Positions 48,973 through 57,553 of a stretch of 64,000 nt of DNA are shown piece by piece. Origin of the DNA: RUG626 sp051866775 (lineage in GTDB: Bacteria; Bacillota; Clostridia; Oscillospirales; Oscillospiraceae); assembly GCA_051866775.1 (NCBI GenBank), contig JBJDXR010000038.1, positions 24,666 through 88,665 on the forward strand. The letters are read 5' to 3'. Made by a program: the position numbers and the translations under genes. The notes under the pieces are model-generated. The model saw nothing but the letters and a program-made list of their open reading frames with translations. It had not been told where the DNA came from and ran no database searches. The stretch's first letter is position 1, and each line of letters starts with the position of its first letter.

Positions 48973-51432
48973 ATGGAAAAAACAGAATTTGAAAAACGGT
49001 TTGCCGCCTCCCGGCGGGAGCTTATTGAACGTGATTTCGGAAAACTAAATGATATGCAGCGCAGAGCAGTTATGGCCACCGAGGGGCCGCTGCTGCTCCT
49101 CGCGGGCGCCGGCAGCGGAAAGACGACCGTCCTCATTAACCGCATAGCAAATCTCATACGCTATGGCAGGGCGTCCGACACCGCCGAGGTGCCCGATGGC
49201 CTTACAGAGAATGACCTGCACTTGGTGGAGGAATTTGCAGCCTCAGACGTCCCCATTCCCGATAATGTACGGGCGCTGTGCTCAGTTGAGCCGGTGGAGC
49301 CGTGGCGCATAATCGCAATAACCTTCACAAACAAGGCCGCCGACGAGCTTAAGGCCCGCCTTTCCAGGATGCTGGGCGAACAGGCTCAGGATATCTGGGC
49401 AATGACCTTTCACTCAGCCTGTGTCCGCATACTGCGCCGGAGCATTGAGGCGATGGGCCTTTCACGCTCCTTCACGATCTACGACACCGCGGACTCCGCA
49501 GCGGTAATGAAGCGTGTGCTCAAGGAGCTCAATGTGGATGAAAAGTCCTTCCCCCCAAAGGCAGTTCTGGGCTATATAAGCCGCGCGAAGGACGCCATGC
49601 TCACGCCTGAGAAATACGCCGAGGAGGCCGAAAAAGGCTATGATCCAAGGAAAAAGATCATAGCAAAGGCCTATATCGAATACTCACGGAGGCTCAGGGC
49701 GGCTGACGCACTGGATTTCGACGACCTCATCTTCTACACCGTCAGGCTACTTCTGGAGCATGAGGATGTCCGCTCCTATTACCAGCGGCTCTTCCGCTAT
49801 GTGCTGGTGGATGAGTATCAGGACACCAGCAACCTCCAGTACATATTGGCAAGCACTCTCGCCGGAGGGTATGAGAACATCTGCGTCGTCGGAGATGACG
49901 ACCAGAGTATATACCGCTTCCGCGGTGCCACAATAGAAAACATCCTGTCCTTTGAGGAGCGCTACAAGGACGCCCGCTGCATAAAGCTGGAACAGAATTA
50001 CCGCTCCACCGGACACATACTCGGCGCGGCTAATGCCGTTATAAAAAACAATTTGGGACGCAAGGGCAAGGAGCTTTGGACAAGCGCCGGAGACGGCGAC
50101 AAGCTCCGTATGTTCTTAGCCGACAACGACGACGATGAGGCTTCCTTCGTCTGCGCCCGAATTCTAGGGGGGCTGTCTTCCGGAATGCATTGGGGGGATT
50201 TTGCGGTCCTATACCGCATGAACGCCCAGTCAAACCGGCTTGAGTATGCCATGAAGCGCAACGGCATCCCCTACCGCATCGTGGGAGGAACACGCTTTTT
50301 TGACCGGGCGGAGATAAAGGACATGACCTCATATCTCTGCGTTATGCACAATCCATCGGATGACCTGCGGCTTCTGCGCATAATCAACAATCCCCCCCGC
50401 GGTATCGGCAGCACCACCATTGAGCGCCTGCGCAATATAGCATCAAGCGAGCACAGGCCTCTTTACGATGTTCTGCGCGACTGCAGGCAGTATCCTGAGC
50501 TTAAATCAGCCACCGGCAAGCTCTCGGCGTTCTGCTCGATGCTCGAAGAGCTTCGAGACGCCTCCGATAGTATGGAGCTTCCTGATCTTTACGACCTGCT
50601 TCTTGAGAGAACAGGCTATATAACGGCTCTGGGTACATCGGATGAGGCCCTCTCAAGAGTTGACAATATCCACGAGCTTAAGAGCAATATCATAAGCTAT
50701 GCCCAGCGCGCGGAAGAGCCTTCTCTCGGCGGCTTTCTGGATGAGATCGCCCTGTACACCGACCTAGACAGCCTTGATCCGGAGAGCGACAGCGTCATAA
50801 TGATGACCATACACTCGGCCAAGGGCCTTGAATTTCCATGGGTGTTCATTGTGGGTATGGAGGATGGCATATTCCCCTCCTTCCGCTCCATAGGCGAGGC
50901 TGAAGAAATGGAGGAGGAACGCAGGCTCTGTTATGTGGCCCTTACACGGGCCAAAAAGCAGCTGTTCCTTACCGCAGCCCGTCACAGGATGCTCTTTGGG
51001 CACACCTCCTCAAACATGATCTCCCGCTTTGTGGAGGAGATCCCCCCCGAGCACATTGACCGTCCCCAGCCGGAGCACTCAAGGGAGGACGACAGCAGGC
51101 TGGATGGAGATTATCTTGAGTACCGCAGGCGTGAAAGCCCCGGCTACTCTCCCCGCCCCTCCTCGGGGTATTCCCGCCCCGGCGCAGGCGCCTTCTCCCA
51201 GCACAGGACGCGCCCCGCATCTCCGGCTAAAAAGGCTGTCACAGCCGCGCCGGCAGCGGCACTTCCGGAGCTTTCCGTGGGAGATAAGGTTGTGCACAAG
51301 GCCTTCGGGAACGGCGTGGTAAAGGCCCTGACCCCCATGCCCGGGGATGCACTGCTCACGGTCGAATTTGAGACCGTCGGTGAAAAGCGGCTCATGCTTA
51401 AGGCCGCCGGTGCTTTCATGAAAAAACTCTGA
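48973..51432 (+). CDS. pcrA: UvrD/PcrA-type superfamily 1A DNA helicase
   Basis: An 819-residue 3'-5' helicase for repair and replication. Motifs: Q motif LNDMQRRAV (about 25), Walker A GAGSGKTT (about 47), Ia ITFTNKAADELKARL after an unusual 45-residue insertion, II LVDEYQDTSNLQ, III DDDQSIYRFRGA, IV LEQNYRSTG, V MTIHSAKGLEFPWVF, VI YVALTRAKK. A Ser/Pro/Arg-rich linker precedes a C-terminal Tudor-like domain (VGDKVVHKAFGNGVVKAL) that in PcrA contacts RNA polymerase. The start at 48973 has no ribosome binding site; an upstream in-frame ATG at 48889 lies inside a terminator and before the promoter, so it is rejected. Confidence 0.93.
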   Translation: MEKTEFEKRFAASRRELIERDFGKLNDMQRRAVMATEGPLLLLAGAGSGKTTVLINRIANLIRYGRASDTAEVPDGLTENDLHLVEEFAASDVPIPDNVRALCSVEPVEPWRIIAITFTNKAADELKARLSRMLGEQAQDIWAMTFHSACVRILRRSIEAMGLSRSFTIYDTADSAAVMKRVLKELNVDEKSFPPKAVLGYISRAKDAMLTPEKYAEEAEKGYDPRKKIIAKAYIEYSRRLRAADALDFDDLIFYTVRLLLEHEDVRSYYQRLFRYVLVDEYQDTSNLQYILASTLAGGYENICVVGDDDQSIYRFRGATIENILSFEERYKDARCIKLEQNYRSTGHILGAANAVIKNNLGRKGKELWTSAGDGDKLRMFLADNDDDEASFVCARILGGLSSGMHWGDFAVLYRMNAQSNRLEYAMKRNGIPYRIVGGTRFFDRAEIKDMTSYLCVMHNPSDDLRLLRIINNPPRGIGSTTIERLRNIASSEHRPLYDVLRDCRQYPELKSATGKLSAFCSMLEELRDASDSMELPDLYDLLLERTGYITALGTSDEALSRVDNIHELKSNIISYAQRAEEPSLGGFLDEIALYTDLDSLDPESDSVIMMTIHSAKGLEFPWVFIVGMEDGIFPSFRSIGEAEEMEEERRLCYVALTRAKKQLFLTAARHRMLFGHTSSNMISRFVEEIPPEHIDRPQPEHSREDDSRLDGDYLEYRRRESPGYSPRPSSGYSRPGAGAFSQHRTRPASPAKKAVTAAPAAALPELSVGDKVVHKAFGNGVVKALTPMPGDALLTVEFETVGEKRLMLKAAGAFMKKL

Positions 51433-51446
51433 TACTGGAGGCAGCA

Positions 51447-52091
51447 ATGAAAAACTTCGATTATATTTTCTTTGATCTGGACGGGACGATAACCGACTCG
51501 GCAGATGGCATAATAAATTCCTTCCTGTTTGCTCTGGAAAAGTTCGACATCGCCCCCGAGCGTCAGAGTCTTCAAAAATTCGTCGGTCCTCCGCTTTGGG
51601 AGTCCTTTTCCAGCTTGGGGCTGAGCCAACGGCAGGTTGACGAGGCGCTTAAACAGTATCAGGTATACTACACCGACACCGGGATCTTTGAAAACCGTGT
51701 TTATGACGGAGTGGAGGCGCTGCTAAAAGCACTCAAAGCCTCCGGCAAGAAGCTAGTGCTTGCCTCCTCAAAGAAGGACCGGCACGTAAAGCGTGTTCTT
51801 GAGCATTTTGGGCTTGACGGATACTTTGATTTTATCGGCGGCTCCAGCGTCTCCGACGGGAGGCTTGATAAAAAAGACGTTATAAATTATTGTCTTGAAT
51901 CACTCGGCATAGGCCCGGCGGAGGCTGTCATGGTGGGGGATCGTGAGCATGATATCCTCGGCGCAAGGGACTGCGGTCTTGAATGTATCGGCGTTCTTTA
52001 CGGCTACGGCACCCGGGAGGAGCTTGAGAAGGCCGGTGCGGACGTCATCGTCGGCACTGTTCAGGAGCTGGGCAGTTTTCTCGGAGTATAA
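51447..52091 (+). CDS. HAD-family phosphatase, phosphoglycolate phosphatase/PpaX-like
   Basis: A 214-residue HAD hydrolase. Motif I FFDLDGTITDS (nucleophile Asp about 10), motif II LVLASSKKD, motif III Lys in DKKDVINY, and motif IV MVGDREHDILGARDCG are all present. A four-helix C1 cap lies at about 18-80. Substrates in this group include phosphoglycolate, pyrophosphate and nucleotides. It lies 14 bp after pcrA with GGAGG before the ATG and is probably co-transcribed. Confidence 0.88.
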   Translation: MKNFDYIFFDLDGTITDSADGIINSFLFALEKFDIAPERQSLQKFVGPPLWESFSSLGLSQRQVDEALKQYQVYYTDTGIFENRVYDGVEALLKALKASGKKLVLASSKKDRHVKRVLEHFGLDGYFDFIGGSSVSDGRLDKKDVINYCLESLGIGPAEAVMVGDREHDILGARDCGLECIGVLYGYGTREELEKAGADVIVGTVQELGSFLGV

Positions 52092-52156
52092 TAAAGATAA
52101 AACGGCAGGACGTATTTCAGCTTTTATATCGCCTGATAAGCTCTACGGAGCGTAGG

Positions 52157-52185
52157 TTGCTCTTTCTTTTGCGCGGGGGCATAAT
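52157..52185 (+). promoter_or_regulatory. Promoter of the HTH-desulfoferrodoxin gene
   Basis: TTGCTC (52157-52162) and CATAAT (52180-52185) are 17 nt apart, 30 bp before the start codon. Confidence 0.55.
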
Positions 52186-52214
52186 AGAGCCACAACAAAA
52201 AAGGAGCAGATCAC

Positions 52215-52799
52215 ATGACAAGCTATGTTACAGGCACGGCCATTAAGGCCCTGCGGGAAAAGATAGGATACACTCAAAAACAGCTGGCGGACAAAATAGC
52301 CGTCTCTGACAAGGCAATATCAAAATGGGAGACAGGCAGAGGGCTTCCTGACATAACGCTGCTGGAGCCGCTTGCCGGAGCGCTTGGCGTCTCCGTCTCA
52401 GAGCTGCTCACCGGGGAGCGCATAACAAACCGCAACCGCGCTGCAAATATGACACGGGTGAAATTTTATATCTGCCCTGTCTGCGGCAACGTCATCTGTT
52501 CCTCAGGCGAAGGCGCATTCTCCTGCTGTGGAGTACCCCTGCCGCCCCTTGAGGCGGAAGTCCCGGATGAGACCCACGGAATAAGCATAAGCCAGGTGGA
52601 GTACGACCATTACATCACAATTGACCACCCCCAGACAAGGGAGCATCATATCTCCTTTATCGCCCTTGTGACGACAGATACCGTCAACATTAAGAAGCTC
52701 TATCCCGAGGGAGGCTCCGATGCCCGCTTTCCAATGTGCGGAGACGGCAGCATTTATTTTTGCTGCAACCGGCACGGCCTTTATAAGGTGAAGCTTTGA
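52215..52799 (+). CDS. XRE-family HTH protein fused to a complete desulfoferrodoxin (superoxide reductase) domain
   Basis: A 194-residue fusion. Residues 5-65 are an XRE helix-turn-helix (YTQKQLADKIAVSDKAISKWE). Residues 84-112 form a desulforedoxin-like FeCys4 site with Cys87, Cys90, Cys104 and Cys105. Residues 115-194 match the superoxide reductase domain: candidate ligands His121, His138-x5-His144, and Cys184-x2-His187 in CNRHGLY, the pentacoordinate Fe(His)4Cys pattern. In plain desulfoferrodoxins this centre reduces superoxide to peroxide. Here a DNA-binding domain is attached, so a superoxide- or redox-sensing regulator is inferred. AAGGAG is eight bases before the ATG; monocistronic. 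Confidence 0.85.
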   Translation: MTSYVTGTAIKALREKIGYTQKQLADKIAVSDKAISKWETGRGLPDITLLEPLAGALGVSVSELLTGERITNRNRAANMTRVKFYICPVCGNVICSSGEGAFSCCGVPLPPLEAEVPDETHGISISQVEYDHYITIDHPQTREHHISFIALVTTDTVNIKKLYPEGGSDARFPMCGDGSIYFCCNRHGLYKVKL

Positions 52800-52812
52800 C
52801 CGTCAATACGTC

Positions 52813-52850
52813 AAAAAGGCGGAGCATACTTAAGTATGCTCCGCCTTTTT
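52813..52850. terminator. Bidirectional terminator
   Basis: A 38-nt perfect palindrome (arms AAAAAGGCGGAGCATACTT) ending in TTTTT on both strands, between the HTH fusion gene and the convergent transketolase gene. Confidence 0.9.
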
Positions 52851-52874
52851 GGTATATTCCCGCCGCCGGCTGTT

Positions 52875-53816
52875 TTACAAAAGCTCGCGGACTGTATTAA
52901 CGATATTGGTGCTGTCAAGGCCGAACTGCTTTAAAAGCTCCGCGGCAGGGCCTGAATGGCCGAACTCATCATTTACGCCGATGCGCTTTACCTTACACGG
53001 AATACCCGCCTCGGCTATGGCCGCGCACACGGCCTCCCCAAGTCCTCCGATGACGCTGTGCTCCTCACACGTGACTATTTTTCCGCACTCGGCCGCCGCC
53101 TTCAGGACAAGCTCAGTATCCAGCGGCTTTATGGTACAGATATTTATTACCCTGACGTTTATGCCGAGCTTTTTAAGCTCCTGAGCCGCAGTGATCGCCT
53201 CCGCCGTCATGAGTCCGGTGGATATTACCGCCGCATCGGAGCCTTCAACGAGCGTCTCGCCCTTTCCAAGTTCAAATTTATATGTGTCGGGGTCGTGGAA
53301 AACCGGCACCGCCAGCCTCCCGAAGCGCAGATAAACAGGGCCGTTATACTCATAGGCAGCCTTCACCGCGGCCCTGGCCTCAACATCGTCAGCCGGACAC
53401 ATGACCACCATACCGGGTATGGTGCGCATCAGCGCGAAGTCCTCACAGCACTGGTGGGAGGCCCCGTCCTCTCCAACAGATATTCCGCCGTGGGTGGCAC
53501 CGATCTTAACATTCAGATGTGGATACCCCACGGAGTTGCGCACCTGCTCAAAGGCACGCCCTGCGGCGAACATGGCAAAGCTGGAGGCAAACGGCACAAG
53601 ACCCGCCGCAGCAAGGCCCGCGGCAACCCCTATCATGTTCTGCTCTGCTATGCCGCAGTCAATATGCCTTTCAGGAAATTCCTTCTTAAAAATACCAGTC
53701 TTTGTGGCCGCAGCCAGATCCGCGTCCAGCACCACCAGGTCATCGTGCTCCGCTCCAAGCTCCTTTAAGGCGTTGCCGTAGCTGTCGCGGGTAGCAATCT
53801 TTTTCACTTCGCTCAT
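52875..53816 (-). CDS. Transketolase, C-terminal subunit
   Basis: A 313-residue half transketolase with the pyrimidine-binding domain (DADLAAATKTGIFKKEFPERHIDCGIAEQNMIGVAAGLAA, with the catalytic Glu in GIAEQNM) and the C-terminal transketolase domain. It pairs with the N-terminal subunit encoded 2 bp upstream to form the thiamine diphosphate enzyme that transfers two-carbon units in the pentose phosphate pathway. Last gene of the pentose operon. Confidence 0.95.
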   Translation of the reverse strand: MSEVKKIATRDSYGNALKELGAEHDDLVVLDADLAAATKTGIFKKEFPERHIDCGIAEQNMIGVAAGLAAAGLVPFASSFAMFAAGRAFEQVRNSVGYPHLNVKIGATHGGISVGEDGASHQCCEDFALMRTIPGMVVMCPADDVEARAAVKAAYEYNGPVYLRFGRLAVPVFHDPDTYKFELGKGETLVEGSDAAVISTGLMTAEAITAAQELKKLGINVRVINICTIKPLDTELVLKAAAECGKIVTCEEHSVIGGLGEAVCAAIAEAGIPCKVKRIGVNDEFGHSGPAAELLKQFGLDSTNIVNTVRELL

Positions 53817-53818
53817 TC

Positions 53819-54670
53819 TTATGCCTCCAGTCTCGCAAGCTCGGCCTTAAGCTCCGCCATGCCCACAGCGTATTCCTCATCATTGGGAGCCTTGCCGTGC
53901 CAGCCGACCTGATTTTCCATGTAGCTTACGCCCTTGCCCTTAATTGTCTTAAGGATTATCGCCTGCGGACGGTCCCCTCCGGCGGCGGCGCCTGCCGCGT
54001 CAAAAGCCTTTTCAAGCTCTCCAAAGTCATGTCCGTCTATCACCTGAACATCAAATCCGAAGGACTCGAGCTTCTTGTCGAGCGGGCCGGGGTTCATTAC
54101 CTCCGCTACCGGGCCGTCTATCTGAAGGCCGTTTGAGTCCACCACAATGCACAGATTACCCAGCTTATAGTGGACGGCAAACATTGCGGCCTCCCAGACC
54201 TCGCCCTCCTCCATCTCTCCGTCTCCCATCAGTGAGTAGACGCGTACGGAACCGAGGCCCTTGAGCTTTGCGCCTAAGGCCATCCCACAGGCGGCGGAAA
54301 TGCCCTGACCGAGGCTGCCGGTGGACATATCCACTCCCGGGACGGTATTCATGTTCGGATGACCCTGAAGGTAACTGTCAATATGGCGCAGGGTGGGCAG
54401 ATCTTCCACCGGGAAGAAGCCGCGGTTTGCCAGCACAGAATAAAGCCCCGGCGCAGAGTGGCCCTTTGAGAGCACCAGTCTGTCCCTGTCCTCCTTGTGC
54501 GGATTCTTCGGGTCAATGTTCATTACCTCATGATAGAGGTACGTAAGTACCTCCGCGCTGGATAGGCTCCCGCCCGGATGGCCTGCCTTTGCGCCGTGGG
54601 TGGAGGTAAGAATCCCCATGCGCACTTTACAGGCCTCGATTTTCAGCTGTTTTTCTCTGTCTGCCGTCAT
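53819..54670 (-). CDS. Transketolase, N-terminal subunit
   Basis: A 283-residue half transketolase carrying the diphosphate-binding domain: HPGGSLSSAEVLTYLY, SKGHSAPGLYSVLA, STGSLGQGISAACGMALG and the GDG...N cofactor motif (MGDGEMEEGEVWEA, later VVDSNGLQIDG). The ATG at 54670 overlaps by spacing with the transaldolase stop (1-bp gap) and has TGGTGA upstream. The split form is common in Firmicutes and archaea. Confidence 0.95.
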   Translation of the reverse strand: MTADREKQLKIEACKVRMGILTSTHGAKAGHPGGSLSSAEVLTYLYHEVMNIDPKNPHKEDRDRLVLSKGHSAPGLYSVLANRGFFPVEDLPTLRHIDSYLQGHPNMNTVPGVDMSTGSLGQGISAACGMALGAKLKGLGSVRVYSLMGDGEMEEGEVWEAAMFAVHYKLGNLCIVVDSNGLQIDGPVAEVMNPGPLDKKLESFGFDVQVIDGHDFGELEKAFDAAGAAAGGDRPQAIILKTIKGKGVSYMENQVGWHGKAPNDEEYAVGMAELKAELARLEA

Positions 54671-54671
54671 A

Positions 54672-55328
54672 CTATTCACCAAACACCTTATTATAATCGT
54701 CGTTGAATTTCTTTATGCCAGCCTTCGTCAAGGGATGGTATATCATCTGCTCAATGACACTATACGGAACAGTTGCTATGTCCGCGCCCGCAAGTGCACA
54801 CTCTGTGACGTGGATGGGGTTTCGTATGGACGCCGCTATTATCCTTGTGGTAATATCGCCGTACTTGCGGAAAATATCCGCGACCATGCGAATAAGATCA
54901 ATGCCCGGCTCGCCGATATCGTCCAGCCTGCCCATAAACGGCGACACATAGGCCGCACCGGCTCTCGCCGCCAGCAGGGCCTGATTTGCGCTGAATATGA
55001 GCGTGCAGTTTACAGGGATCCCCTCTGACGCGAGTACTTTTATTGCCTTGAGTCCTTCCTCGTTCATAGGTATCTTTACAACCATATGCTTTGGGTCAAT
55101 GGCGTAGATCTTCCGTCCCTCTTCTACCATGACCCGGGCGTCCGTGGTATTTTTGACCTCCCCTGAAATAGCTCCGTCAACGATCGTTACTATTTCAGCC
55201 AGCGTCTCGGCGTAATCACGTCCCTCCTTGGCTATCAAGCTGGGATTTGTCGTCACGCCTGCAATGATGCCCATATCGTTTGCCTTGCGGATCTCTTCAA
55301 GATTCGCAGTATCAATAAAAAATTTCAT
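54672..55328 (-). CDS. tal: Transaldolase, TalC/FSA-like small type
   Basis: A 218-residue transaldolase or fructose-6-phosphate aldolase. The Schiff-base lysine is Lys85 in VVKIPMNEEG; TTNPSLIAKEG is at 27-37 and ASIRNPIH near 165. The ATG at 55328 has GAGGTG six bases upstream. It is directly coupled to the two transketolase genes, completing the non-oxidative pentose phosphate steps. A dedicated promoter lies upstream, so tal-tkt can be transcribed apart from araD. Confidence 0.92.
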   Translation of the reverse strand: MKFFIDTANLEEIRKANDMGIIAGVTTNPSLIAKEGRDYAETLAEIVTIVDGAISGEVKNTTDARVMVEEGRKIYAIDPKHMVVKIPMNEEGLKAIKVLASEGIPVNCTLIFSANQALLAARAGAAYVSPFMGRLDDIGEPGIDLIRMVADIFRKYGDITTRIIAASIRNPIHVTECALAGADIATVPYSVIEQMIYHPLTKAGIKKFNDDYNKVFGE

Positions 55329-55344
55329 AATAGACACCTCTAAA

Positions 55345-55373
55345 ATCATAAATAAAAGGATATACCATGTCAA
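55345..55373 (-). promoter_or_regulatory. Internal promoter before tal
   Basis: On the minus strand, TTGACA (55373-55368) and TATGAT (55350-55345) are 17 nt apart, 17 bp from the start codon. It lets tal and transketolase be expressed without the upstream araD genes. Confidence 0.8.
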
Positions 55374-55423
55374 GGCAAAATTATATTTTTTTCGATTTTT
55401 TAGTTTTTGTCCATGTTATCCGC

Positions 55424-56122
55424 TTATTTGTCCTGTCCATAATAGGCATTAGGCCCATGTTTGCGCATGTAATGCTTGTCCAGTATATGCTGGGGCGCCG
55501 GAGAGATATTCCTGTCATGCATTTCACTTAAGGCCGCCATCTTCGCGACCTCCTCAAGGACCACCGCGTGATACACCGCATCAGCCGCGTCCTTGCCCCA
55601 TGTAAACGGGCCGTGGTTTTCACACAGCACAGCAGGAACGGCGGCGGGATCTATACTTCGACTGACGAAGGTCTCAACTATGACCTTTCCCGTACTTCTC
55701 TCATAGTCCTCATCTATCTCCTCCCGGGTAAGCCCCCTCGCGCACGGGACAGGCCCGTAAAAATAGTCGGCGTGGGTCGTTCCGTAGCAGGGGATGTCCC
55801 TTCCGGACTGCGCCCAGGAGACTGCGTATACGCTGTGAGTATGTACAACTCCGCCTATATCCGGAAATGCCTTATACAGCTCAAGGTGTGTCTTGGTATC
55901 CGAGGAGGGCCTGAGCCTTCCCTCAATGATGCTTCCCTCTAAGTCAACCACTACCATATCCTCCGGGCGCAGCTCCTCATAGGAGACTCCCGACGGCTTT
56001 ATGGCCACAAACCCTTTTTTCCGGTCTATTCCGGAGGCGTTGCCCCAGGTATATGTGACGAGTCCCCTTCTGGGAAGCTCCATATTCGCTTCATATACGG
56101 CGCGTTTTAATTCTTCAAGCAT
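55424..56122 (-). CDS. araD: L-ribulose-5-phosphate 4-epimerase
   Basis: A 232-residue class II aldolase-fold epimerase that converts L-ribulose 5-phosphate to D-xylulose 5-phosphate. Zinc ligands are His94, His96 (VVHTHSVYA) and His170 (CENHGPF); Asp119 in THADYF corresponds to the catalytic Asp120 of the Escherichia coli enzyme. TWGNASG near 25-31 binds phosphate. The ATG at 56122 has GGAGG six bases upstream and follows the ulaE stop by 1 bp. Confidence 0.94.
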   Translation of the reverse strand: MLEELKRAVYEANMELPRRGLVTYTWGNASGIDRKKGFVAIKPSGVSYEELRPEDMVVVDLEGSIIEGRLRPSSDTKTHLELYKAFPDIGGVVHTHSVYAVSWAQSGRDIPCYGTTHADYFYGPVPCARGLTREEIDEDYERSTGKVIVETFVSRSIDPAAVPAVLCENHGPFTWGKDAADAVYHAVVLEEVAKMAALSEMHDRNISPAPQHILDKHYMRKHGPNAYYGQDK

Positions 56123-56123
56123 A

Positions 56124-56981
56124 TTATGCCTCCATGCCGCCAGAGCGGCTGTCAAGTATTTTCTTCATTCCGTTTATGGCCGAGGAGATATCCTCCCGCC
56201 ACTGGGTCCTTCCAACATCCCACATCTCCGTTACGAATCTTCTCACCCCAAGCTGCCAGGCCTTGCCTATCACAGCGTTAAAATCAACGTGTCCTGTGAA
56301 AAACGGCACCTCACGGAATTTGCCCGGTACGGTTTCCTTAAGGTGCAGGGCAACCATATGTCCCCTGCCCAGCTCCATATCCTCAAGAAGCTCATGCCCT
56401 TCCAAAAGGGCGGCGTTCGTCAGATTTCCGCAGTCGGGATAGACCCCAAGGTACGGGCTGTCCACCATCTCCACATATTTCATAGCCTTGCCCACCGTGT
56501 TCATGAAGTCCGTCTCCATGGTCTCAAAGCCAAGCAGCACCCCCCGCTTTGCCGCCATCGCGGAGGCAATTTCAAGATTTTCACGGAAGCACCTGCGGGA
56601 TTCCTCTGTCCCCGGCTCATAATACACGTCATATCCGGCCAGCTGTATCACCCGGACTCCCAGATCGTCCGCCAGCTCCAGCGCCTTCTCCATTATCTCA
56701 AGGCTCCTAGTCCGTATCCTGATGTCAGAGGCTCCGAACGGATATTTCCTATGGGCAGAAAGGCACATGCTGCGCACAGGCACACCGGTGTCCTCCATAT
56801 CCCTGACAAGTCCGCGTCGCTCGGCGCTTCCCCAATCGAGCCGCGACAATCTCTCGTCGCTCTCGTCAATGCTTATTTCCACAAAGTCATATCCCAGCTG
56901 ACCGGCACATTCAAGCTTCTCTCGCCAGCTGAGCCGTGAGGGCATGGCCTTTTCATACAGCCCTATGGAATACTCACTCAT
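56124..56981 (-). CDS. ulaE: L-ribulose-5-phosphate 3-epimerase (UlaE/SgbU family)
   Basis: A 285-residue TIM-barrel epimerase interconverting L-xylulose 5-phosphate and L-ribulose 5-phosphate. SIGLYEKAMPSRLSWREKL at the N terminus, CLSAHRKYPFGA, IQLAGYDVYYE, GFETMETDFMNTVGKAM and HLKETVPGKFREVPF are typical of UlaE/SgbU. Metal ligands are expected at the Glu of ETMETDF, Asp of YPDCGNL, His of ALHLKET and Glu of VTEMWD. GAGGTG precedes the ATG at 56981. Adjacent araD supports the step order. Confidence 0.93.
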   Translation of the reverse strand: MSEYSIGLYEKAMPSRLSWREKLECAGQLGYDFVEISIDESDERLSRLDWGSAERRGLVRDMEDTGVPVRSMCLSAHRKYPFGASDIRIRTRSLEIMEKALELADDLGVRVIQLAGYDVYYEPGTEESRRCFRENLEIASAMAAKRGVLLGFETMETDFMNTVGKAMKYVEMVDSPYLGVYPDCGNLTNAALLEGHELLEDMELGRGHMVALHLKETVPGKFREVPFFTGHVDFNAVIGKAWQLGVRRFVTEMWDVGRTQWREDISSAINGMKKILDSRSGGMEA

Positions 56982-57000
56982 GCAAAACACCTCTTAATGC

Positions 57001-57342
57001 TCATACGGCAGTCGTCATAAGCGCAAGCTGTGACTGAGTAGTATCTACCCGCGTATATTGGACGGCTACATCCTTGTCCGCTTCAACCACAACGGCATAT
57101 GGCGTATCCACAGGGACCTTCTCCTCCTTGTCATTGGCGATCTTATCCATACGGATGTGCAACGTGCGCTCAGCGCCAACCACGAAGCTGAAGCCGGTCA
57201 TCTTCTCCCTGTCCTCAAAATACAGTGTAAGCGTCACATTTACAGGGTCAGCACCGTCATTCAAAATACACACGGCCTCATGGCTGACATATTCTCCGTT
57301 TTTTGAGCTTGGCCAAAAGCAGTCGGGGATGAACTTTTTCAT
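57001..57342 (-). CDS. Anabaena sensory rhodopsin transducer (ASRT) family protein
   Basis: A 113-residue beta-rich protein matching the family of the soluble partner of Anabaena sensory rhodopsin. Recognisable parts are NGEYVSHEAVCILNDGADPVNVTLTLYFEDRE, the HIRMDKI segment, VPVDTPYAVVVEADKDVAVQYTRVDT and SQLALMTT. No rhodopsin is encoded nearby. Published domain analysis proposed that such stand-alone members bind small molecules, possibly sugars; its place as first gene of a pentose operon agrees. GGAGG precedes the start. Confidence 0.85.
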   Translation of the reverse strand: MKKFIPDCFWPSSKNGEYVSHEAVCILNDGADPVNVTLTLYFEDREKMTGFSFVVGAERTLHIRMDKIANDKEEKVPVDTPYAVVVEADKDVAVQYTRVDTTQSQLALMTTAV

Positions 57343-57410
57343 CGTCTTACCTCCAAATCAATATTTCCGCTTCCGCAGCGTCGGTCCTCATATCTTGCAA
57401 CTATGGGCGT

Positions 57411-57427
57411 GTTTGTAAACGTATACC
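57411..57427. promoter_or_regulatory. LacI/CcpA-like operator between ASRT and lacI genes
   Basis: GTAAACGTATAC is a 10 of 12 palindrome centred on CG, within GTTTGTAAACGTATACC. It lies in the divergent promoter region of the pentose genes. Confidence 0.55.
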
Positions 57428-57470
57428 TTATAAAAACTTTAAAAAATTATATAAAAAAGCAATAAAATGT

Positions 57471-57498
57471 TTGTACTTCAAACAGATTCATGTATAAT
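57471..57498 (+). promoter_or_regulatory. Promoter of the pentose-cluster lacI gene
   Basis: TTGTAC (57471-57476) and TATAAT (57493-57498) are 16 nt apart. This places transcription after any upstream ATG and supports the TTG start at 57554. Confidence 0.75.
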
Positions 57499-57553
57499 AG
57501 AAGAATACTTCTGTACCGACTTTTGCAGGCACAGGCAGAAAGGATGTTCTCAT

